Of a stretch of DNA of 19,487 bases, positions 14,520 through 19,487 are shown piece after piece; position 1 is the first letter of the stretch, and each line of letters starts with the position of its first letter. Below the pieces are notes generated by a model that did no database searches, was not told the DNA's origin, and worked only from the letters and a program-made list of their open reading frames with translations. Position numbers and translations under genes: made by a program. The stretch lies in contig DJXC01000019.1 of assembly GCA_002449575.1 (NCBI GenBank), positions 1 through 19,487 of the forward strand. Reading direction: 5' to 3'. Origin of the DNA: Ruminococcus sp. UBA7014 (GTDB taxonomy: Bacteria; Bacillota; Clostridia; Oscillospirales; Ruminococcaceae).

Positions 14520-16313
14520 ATGAAAAGAAATGAAATCGAAGAAAAGAATAAATGGGATTTATCCACGATTTTCCCGGATGTACAGGCTTGGCAGAATGCC
14601 TATCAGAAAGCAGAAAATGCGTTCAGCGTGTTTCCGGAACTGGAACAGAATATGCTCAACACAGCAGAGACTCTGTATCAGACCGTTCGCCAGATTACCG
14701 AAATTGGCGAACAAGTCAACCGTGTCTACACTTATGCACATTTGAAATATTCCGAAGATACTACAAATCCGGAAGCAAAAAAACTCATGGGACAGGCACA
14801 GAACCTGCTGACAGCCTATTCTGAATCGACTGCTTTTTTCGATACCGATTTGCTTACCCTTGCCCCGGAACGACTGGAAACGTTTCTGAATGAACATGAC
14901 GGTCTGAAAGAATATGAAATTGCATTAAGAAACGCTTACCGCTGGCAGCCGCACACACTCTCCAAAGCAGAAGAAAAACTGCTTGCTGCATTCCAGAAAG
15001 AACGGGAAACTGCTTCTGATGTTTATGAAACGTTCACCTCTGCGGATTTGAAATTCGGAACAATTCTGGATGAAGACGGCGAATTTGTCGAACTGACAGA
15101 TACGAATTATACTGTCTTTCTGCGTTCACCGGACAGATTGGTCAGAAAGCTGGCATTTAAAACACTCTATTCTGCCTATGAAAAAAATCAGAATACGTTT
15201 GCCGCCCTCTATGCCGGTCAGCTCGAAGCAGAAAAAGTCATTGCTAAAGTCCGGAATTTTGATTCCGCTTTGCAGATGTCGCTGTTTGCTGACCATGTGA
15301 CACCAGAAATTTATAATAATATTATCGAAAGCATTTCCGGGCATCTGGATGTATTATTCAGATATTACAGATTAAAGAAAAAAGTGCTTGGACTGAAAGA
15401 ACTGCATATTTATGATATTTATCTCCCCATGCTGCCGGATTTCCGGAAAGAATACACCTATCCGGAAGCTGTGGAAGAAGTGCTTTCTGCGGTGAAAATA
15501 TTTGGTGAAGACTATGTTTCTGTTCTGCAACAGGGCTATGCTGACGGCTGGGTTGACGTATTCCCGAACGAGGGCAAAGTCGGCGGTGCATTTTCAGGCG
15601 GCTGTCCGACAACGAATCCGTTCATTTTGCTGAATTTTCAGGGAACAGAAGATGACGTTTCCACACTGGCACACGAATCCGGACATTCTATGCACAGCTG
15701 GTTTACCCGGAAGCATAATCCGCTCCAGTATGCCGATTATACTATCTTCGTAGCAGAAGTACCGTCTACTGTCAATGAACTTGTGCTTGCTTACTATCGT
15801 CTGGAACATTCCCAAAGCAGAGAAGAAAAACTTTCTGTTCTGAATCATCTGCTGGAACTGTATAAAGGCACTGTCTACAGACAAATCATGTTCGCAGAAT
15901 TTGAGAAAATTACCCATGCACTTTCTGAACAGGGCGAAATCCTGACAGCAGAACTGCTCCGTAAAAAATATTATGAACTGAATCAGAAATATTTCGGCAG
16001 TGAAGTTGTTCTGGATGATGAAATTTCTCTGGAATGGGCAAGAGTACCGCATTTCTACTATCATTTCTATGTCTATAAATATGCCATTGGTCTGACTGCT
16101 GCAAGTCATATCGTGAAACGAATCCGGAATCATGAACCCGGCGCACTGGAAGATTATTTTGCATTCCTGAAACTCGGCTCGAAAAAAAATCCTGTCGAAT
16201 CTTTAAAAGTTGCCGGAGTGGATATGACAAAGACAGATGCTTTTGACAGTGCTGTCGAAATGTTCAGTGAAATTCTGGACGAATTTGAAAAACTCTGGGA
16301 CGAAAAAGAATAA
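14520..16313 (+). CDS. pepF: Oligoendopeptidase F (M3B zinc metallopeptidase)
   Basis: 597 aa, typical for PepF. It cleaves short peptides in the cytoplasm; no signal peptide is present. The zinc motif HESGH (His385, Glu386, His389) is followed by the helix with the third ligand, Glu (FVAEVPSTVNE). The upstream GGCPTTNPFILLNFQGT segment and the C-terminal FYYHFYVYKYAIG block are M3B hallmarks. ATG 14520 is chosen because AAAGGA ends 9 nt upstream; the longer frame from TTG 14496 and the ATG at 14514 place that site inside the gene or too close. It has its own promoter and terminator and appears monocistronic. Confidence 0.95.
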   Translation: MKRNEIEEKNKWDLSTIFPDVQAWQNAYQKAENAFSVFPELEQNMLNTAETLYQTVRQITEIGEQVNRVYTYAHLKYSEDTTNPEAKKLMGQAQNLLTAYSESTAFFDTDLLTLAPERLETFLNEHDGLKEYEIALRNAYRWQPHTLSKAEEKLLAAFQKERETASDVYETFTSADLKFGTILDEDGEFVELTDTNYTVFLRSPDRLVRKLAFKTLYSAYEKNQNTFAALYAGQLEAEKVIAKVRNFDSALQMSLFADHVTPEIYNNIIESISGHLDVLFRYYRLKKKVLGLKELHIYDIYLPMLPDFRKEYTYPEAVEEVLSAVKIFGEDYVSVLQQGYADGWVDVFPNEGKVGGAFSGGCPTTNPFILLNFQGTEDDVSTLAHESGHSMHSWFTRKHNPLQYADYTIFVAEVPSTVNELVLAYYRLEHSQSREEKLSVLNHLLELYKGTVYRQIMFAEFEKITHALSEQGEILTAELLRKKYYELNQKYFGSEVVLDDEISLEWARVPHFYYHFYVYKYAIGLTAASHIVKRIRNHEPGALEDYFAFLKLGSKKNPVESLKVAGVDMTKTDAFDSAVEMFSEILDEFEKLWDEKE

Positions 16314-16318
16314 ACAGC

Positions 16319-16354
16319 AAATCACAGCAGAGAAAATTTCTGCTGTGATTTTTT
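16319..16354 (+). terminator. Intrinsic terminator of pepF
   Basis: A perfect 13-bp stem (16319-16331 with 16339-16351, core CACAGCAGA / TCTGCTGTG) with a 7-nt loop, ending in a T-run (16349-16354). It lies between two convergent genes and may also slow minus-strand transcripts from the gene ending at 16366, although the U-tract on that side is poor. Confidence 0.92.
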
Positions 16355-16365
16355 GTATCATAAAT

Positions 16366-17292
16366 TTAAGAATTTTTTTTCCTGAAATATGTCATAAAAC
16401 TGACGGCACACAGGACGAGGAACAGACCAGTCGAAAACATGCCGATTCTGATTTCCTGCATCAGCAGAAAATTCCACCAGCAGAAAAAGATACCGCTTAT
16501 CAGTTTCAGTTTGTCTGTCAGGGAAAGCAGCGCATTCTGATTGCATTTTACTGCTTTTACAGACAGGATTTCAAGAACTGTCAGCAGAATTACAATCAGA
16601 ACATGCGGAATCAGCAGAAAATGCTTGTCCAGAAAAGTTTCAAAATTCGCAAAATATGCTAATCCGTAATAATCCGGATTTTGATAGAACTCTTCCTGAG
16701 CAGGAAGGCGTTCCCATATGAAAGCCAGAAGCAAAACAGCGAATACTGTCAGCAGCCATGGAATCAGACGGCACAGCCGGTGCATTGTTCCTGAATTTTC
16801 AGCGTTTTCCTGCTGTATCTTGTATTTCTTACAGGTTATGACTTCCGAAATAATGCCGATGATTATCACAGCGAACATGACAAGCTCCAGATTTCCCATA
16901 AATTCTGGATTAAGAGGAATCTGAAAAGAAACACAGCGTGACCAGTTCGCAAAGAAAAGATTCAGAAGCACAGAAAGACAGTCCAGTGTAAGACAAAATT
17001 CTGCTTTAAAATGCAATTCGCCCTGACTGCTGATAGACAAACCTGTTTTCTTCCTCTGAATCAGAGAAACAGCAAATCCCAGTCCTGCTGTCAGAATGCC
17101 GCTGACAATATGCGGATAAAATCCGTAAAATTTTGAAGCATTGACATCAAACTGCCCGTCCGAGTCAAAATGTACTCCGATTTCAGAGGGCAGACTGTTC
17201 CATTTTGCCAGATAGAAAACAAGGCTTGCAGTCAGTATCAGAATACTTGCTGCAAACAGAACAGAATGCAGTATTGTTATTTTCCGGTTCAT
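16366..17292 (-). CDS. DUF1648-type integral membrane protein
   Basis: 308 aa with about seven to eight hydrophobic helices (near 8-29, 58-78, 98-116, 134-152, 172-192, 224-245, 262-276 and 283-302). After the first helix comes WNSLPSEIGVHFDSDGQFD (31-49), matching the W-x-x-LP-x-x-I-x-x-HF-x-x-x-G-x-x-D signature of DUF1648 membrane proteins. Some DUF1648 proteins resemble immunity or stress-response membrane factors (for example SdpI relatives), but no toxin genes are next to it, so the role is open. The start at 17292 is 6 bp after the stop of the PAS gene and has no clear ribosome binding site, which suggests translational coupling. Confidence 0.8.
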   Translation of the reverse strand: MNRKITILHSVLFAASILILTASLVFYLAKWNSLPSEIGVHFDSDGQFDVNASKFYGFYPHIVSGILTAGLGFAVSLIQRKKTGLSISSQGELHFKAEFCLTLDCLSVLLNLFFANWSRCVSFQIPLNPEFMGNLELVMFAVIIIGIISEVITCKKYKIQQENAENSGTMHRLCRLIPWLLTVFAVLLLAFIWERLPAQEEFYQNPDYYGLAYFANFETFLDKHFLLIPHVLIVILLTVLEILSVKAVKCNQNALLSLTDKLKLISGIFFCWWNFLLMQEIRIGMFSTGLFLVLCAVSFMTYFRKKNS

Positions 17293-17298
17293 GATACA

Positions 17299-18018
17299 TT
17301 ACGGGCATTCTGCCGCAAAATGTTCACAGGCTCTCTGATAGGTAATATCCTGCATTGTCAGAAGATAGCCGGAAATATTCTCAAAACAGTCACGGATTGC
17401 CTGTTCATGGACGATAAAATATCTGGTTTTGCCGTTGTTATCCAGTTTATATTCCTGTACTTCTCCGGCAGTTATGTCCTGATTGACAGGTAGCAGCATT
17501 TTCTGTTTCCAGTCATGATAATCAAATACTTCTGCTGGATTGCCGGAAATCTTTTCAAATTCTCTGTTCATGTGGACAACTTTCCAGTCATAAGAAAATA
17601 AAGCCGCCGGAAACGGAAAAGTTTCGTCCAGCATTGTCAGAAACGTCTGCTTCCACATCCAGCAGTCAGATTCATTTCTGAGATTTTTTACAAGAATCAG
17701 AAAACGTTTCTTAACAATATCAGGGCTTTCTCCGGCAGGCCAGAGAGCTTCCAGACGGTTCAGACATTTATCCGCATCAGAAGCATGACCACAGTAAACA
17801 ATATGCAGATTCTTTTTCCGCAGTGCCAGTGCCGAACGGAGCAGCGACATTTTGTCTGTAATAAAAACCGTTGTGAGATTGTCCGGAACTCGAAGCTTAT
17901 TTTCTGTTAAAAGAAGAAATTCCGCATGTATGCCGTTCGGGAGTACTGTTTTTTTCATGGCTTCTTCAACAGCCTTGTCATACAGTCCTAAGAAAATTTT
18001 TAATTCAAAATTTATCAT
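17299..18018 (-). CDS. PAS domain protein without an output domain
   Basis: 239 aa. Residues about 1-115 are not recognised but show alternating strands and helices (VFITDK at 51-56, LHIVYCGHASD at 71-81), reminiscent of a response-receiver-like fold lacking a clear phosphorylation pattern. Residues about 125-228 form a PAS domain: PFPAALFSYDWKVVHMNREF, then EYKLDNNGKTRYFIV and GYLLTMQDIT. No kinase, GGDEF, EAL or DNA-binding region follows, and no membrane segment precedes. It may sense a small ligand and signal through a partner, perhaps the membrane protein encoded 6 bp downstream. ATG 18018 has a GAGGA ribosome binding site 6 nt upstream. Confidence 0.82.
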   Translation of the reverse strand: MINFELKIFLGLYDKAVEEAMKKTVLPNGIHAEFLLLTENKLRVPDNLTTVFITDKMSLLRSALALRKKNLHIVYCGHASDADKCLNRLEALWPAGESPDIVKKRFLILVKNLRNESDCWMWKQTFLTMLDETFPFPAALFSYDWKVVHMNREFEKISGNPAEVFDYHDWKQKMLLPVNQDITAGEVQEYKLDNNGKTRYFIVHEQAIRDCFENISGYLLTMQDITYQRACEHFAAECP

Positions 18019-18053
18019 GTCATATCCTCACTTTGCAGTGTCATTATATAATT

Positions 18054-18083
18054 ATTATAGCATAAAAATCATGTACGAATCAA
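18054..18083 (-). promoter_or_regulatory. Promoter of the PAS / DUF1648 pair
   Basis: On the minus strand, TTGATT (plus 18078-18083), an 18-bp spacer and TATAAT (plus 18054-18059), with an extended -10 TGC immediately before it. The -10 lies 35 nt upstream of the ATG at 18018. Confidence 0.75.
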
Positions 18084-18193
18084 TGACTTTTTTTTTAAGA
18101 ATATATGAATAGCCGGAGAACAACTCTGTTTTTTCTTTTTTCAAAAAATTTAAAATTTTGTATTTTTTTAAGAAAACTTTAAGAATCTACATG

Positions 18194-18199
18194 TATAAT
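18194..18199 (+). promoter_or_regulatory. Possible -10 box for the Cthe_2159-like dockerin gene
   Basis: TATAAT at 18194-18199 lies about 88 nt upstream of the ATG at 18288. No matching -35 box is seen at 16-18 bp; the upstream stretch (18089-18180) is mainly A and T runs. The long AT-rich leader otherwise shows no RNA structure I recognise. Confidence 0.4.
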
Positions 18200-18287
18200 A
18201 TAGACAATTCCTAAAGAATACGAACAAATGAAGAAATTCATAATTTAGTCAAATTTTAATTAATATTATGTAAAGGGGAAATTTGTC

Positions 18288-19487
18288 ATGAAAAAAATCA
18301 ATCGTTTCAGTCATGGTCTGGCTGGTATTCTCGCAGTTGGCGCAATGTGTGCAGCAATTCCGATGTTGTCCGGTTCTGCCGCACTCGCAGGAGATGTGAA
18401 CCTTGACGGTAATGTCGGTGTACAAGATATTGTCACGCTCCAGAAATATCTGATGGGCAAGCAGAATATCTCTCAGGAAGCTTTTCATGCTGCTGATATT
18501 AACAACGACGGAAAAGTGAATATCTATGATTTAATCCTGAATAAAAAGCAGGTTATCTCCGGTCAGACTCCTGTAGAACCGCAGCCGGTTGAAACAGAAA
18601 CTGAAACCGAAACAGAAGCTGCAAATCCCGATGCAGAGGGTGTTGTTGCTGCTATCGTATATAACGCTTCCAGCGTTGCCCTGTATGATGCTAACGGTGC
18701 AGAAGTCGCTGCTTCCAATGCGACAAATGTCACTGTAGACGGTGCATATGTCACTATCACAGCGGCTGGTGAATATTCCGTCAGCGGTTCTTCCGATAAT
18801 GGTCAGCTGAAAGTCAATACAGATAATAATGCTGATGCTGCCGCTGCTGTAACACTCAGCTTTGAAGACCTGACACTCTCCAACAGCAGTGTTGCTCCGG
18901 TCTATGTCGAAAATGTCGGTGATGCTGTTACAATCTCTGTAAAGAAAGGCACAACGAATACTATCTCTGATGGTACTTCCCATACAGATACTTATACAAA
19001 CAGCTCCGGCGAAGTGAAAGAAATCAATTCTGCTATCTTCTCCCGTGATGACCTGAAAATTAAGGGTAAGGGAACTTTGATTGTCAACGGCAACTATCAG
19101 GACGGTTTAGTTTCTAAGAATGACCTGAAAATCTGGAACGGTGATATTCAGGTGACTGCTGTGGATGATGGTATCCGTGGCGGCAATTCCGTCAGAATCG
19201 GCGACCCGGATACTTTGGTTGCAAACGGCGGTGATGGCGATTATTCTAATCTGAAAGTAACTGTCAAGACTTCCGCAGGTGACGGCATCAAGTCTACTGA
19301 AACAGAAGAAGGCAAGGGCTTTGTCACCATCAACGGCGGTACAGTCAATATTAATTCCTATGCAGACGGTATTCAGGCTGAACAGGAATTCACTATGAAC
19401 GGCGGCGATGTGACTATTTACACATATCAGGGCAGTGCATACGGCAGTACAGGTTCTTCCGGCAGCACAACAACAGACCCGTGGAGC
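18288..19487 (+). CDS. Secreted dockerin protein with Cthe_2159-like carbohydrate-binding domain, partial (C-terminus beyond right edge)
   Basis: 400 codons without a stop. ATG 18288 follows AAAGGGG. The signal peptide has a likely cut after SAALA (residue 34). The dockerin comes immediately after (35-92), with calcium loops DVNLDGNVGVQD and DINNDGKVNIYD. A Pro/Thr/Glu linker (93-116) with ETETETETE leads to a large repetitive beta-rich region. It contains GDAVTISVKKGTTNTISDG, SRDDLKIKGKGTLIVNG, KNDLKIWNGDIQVTAVDDGI and GDGIKSTE..GFVTINGGTVNINSYADGIQAE, the pattern of the Cthe_2159 family (parallel beta-helix, reported to bind cellulose and acidic sugars). It should be a cellulosome-associated or cell-surface polysaccharide-binding protein. 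The N-terminal dockerin is unusual. Confidence 0.88.
   Translation, partial: MKKINRFSHGLAGILAVGAMCAAIPMLSGSAALAGDVNLDGNVGVQDIVTLQKYLMGKQNISQEAFHAADINNDGKVNIYDLILNKKQVISGQTPVEPQPVETETETETEAANPDAEGVVAAIVYNASSVALYDANGAEVAASNATNVTVDGAYVTITAAGEYSVSGSSDNGQLKVNTDNNADAAAAVTLSFEDLTLSNSSVAPVYVENVGDAVTISVKKGTTNTISDGTSHTDTYTNSSGEVKEINSAIFSRDDLKIKGKGTLIVNGNYQDGLVSKNDLKIWNGDIQVTAVDDGIRGGNSVRIGDPDTLVANGGDGDYSNLKVTVKTSAGDGIKSTETEEGKGFVTINGGTVNINSYADGIQAEQEFTMNGGDVTIYTYQGSAYGSTGSSGSTTTDPWS

Noticed and set aside
18110..18150. Terminator in the AT-rich gap before the second dockerin gene
   Set aside because: GGAG-AACAA-CTCT before a T-run gives only a 4-bp stem with a G-T pair, and no plus-strand gene ends nearby.
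18531..18983. 150-codon minus-strand frame
   Set aside because: It is antisense to the signal-peptide and dockerin protein, whose motifs are clear; the frame has no recognisable features.

Overview
The window looks like chromosome of a Gram-positive, low-to-mid GC gut or rumen Clostridia member, most probably Ruminococcus or a close relative in the Oscillospiraceae. The reasons are two secreted proteins with type I dockerins (cellulosome-type modules), a leucine T-box leader, DUF2325/DUF3793 genes, BspA-type leucine-rich repeats, AAGGAG-type ribosome binding sites and near-consensus sigma-A promoters. No tRNA, rRNA, CRISPR array, transposase or complete mobile element is visible.

Left part (1-4260): a minus-strand pair encodes a membrane-anchored protein with the M15/VanY carboxypeptidase fold but no zinc ligands, then a cytoplasmic leucine-rich repeat protein that runs off the left edge. 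A clear sigma-A promoter lies in front of the pair. Divergent from it is an AraC-family regulator, followed by a coupled DUF2325-DUF3793 pair that ends at a strong bidirectional terminator.

Middle (4260-11510): five genes on the minus strand. In transcription order they are a consensus promoter, a leucine T-box leader, leuA, a cytoplasmic family 2 glycoside hydrolase, an about 90-bp inverted-repeat element, a CLC-type anion transporter with fluoride-clade-like motifs, a HAD phosphatase and a small unknown protein. leuA and the glycoside hydrolase are 22 bp apart with no terminator between them, so the hydrolase is probably under leucine control.

Right part (11510-19487): a plus-strand c-di-GMP phosphodiesterase (intact EAL, degenerate GGDEF) is followed closely by a secreted dockerin protein whose catalytic part resembles the lysozyme/SLT fold. 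Then comes oligoendopeptidase F with its own promoter and terminator. A minus-strand pair (PAS-only protein and DUF1648-type membrane protein) meets it tail to tail. The window ends inside a second dockerin protein, in which the dockerin sits directly after the signal peptide and precedes a Cthe_2159-like carbohydrate-binding beta-helix domain.

No single unmistakable new system is present. The best candidates for something undescribed are the leucine-T-box glycoside hydrolase operon, the zinc-less VanY-like protein paired with a repeat protein, the dockerin-tagged lysozyme-like protein behind a c-di-GMP phosphodiesterase, and the inverted-repeat element between the glycoside hydrolase and CLC genes. 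Family assignments come from motif recognition by eye, not from database searches.
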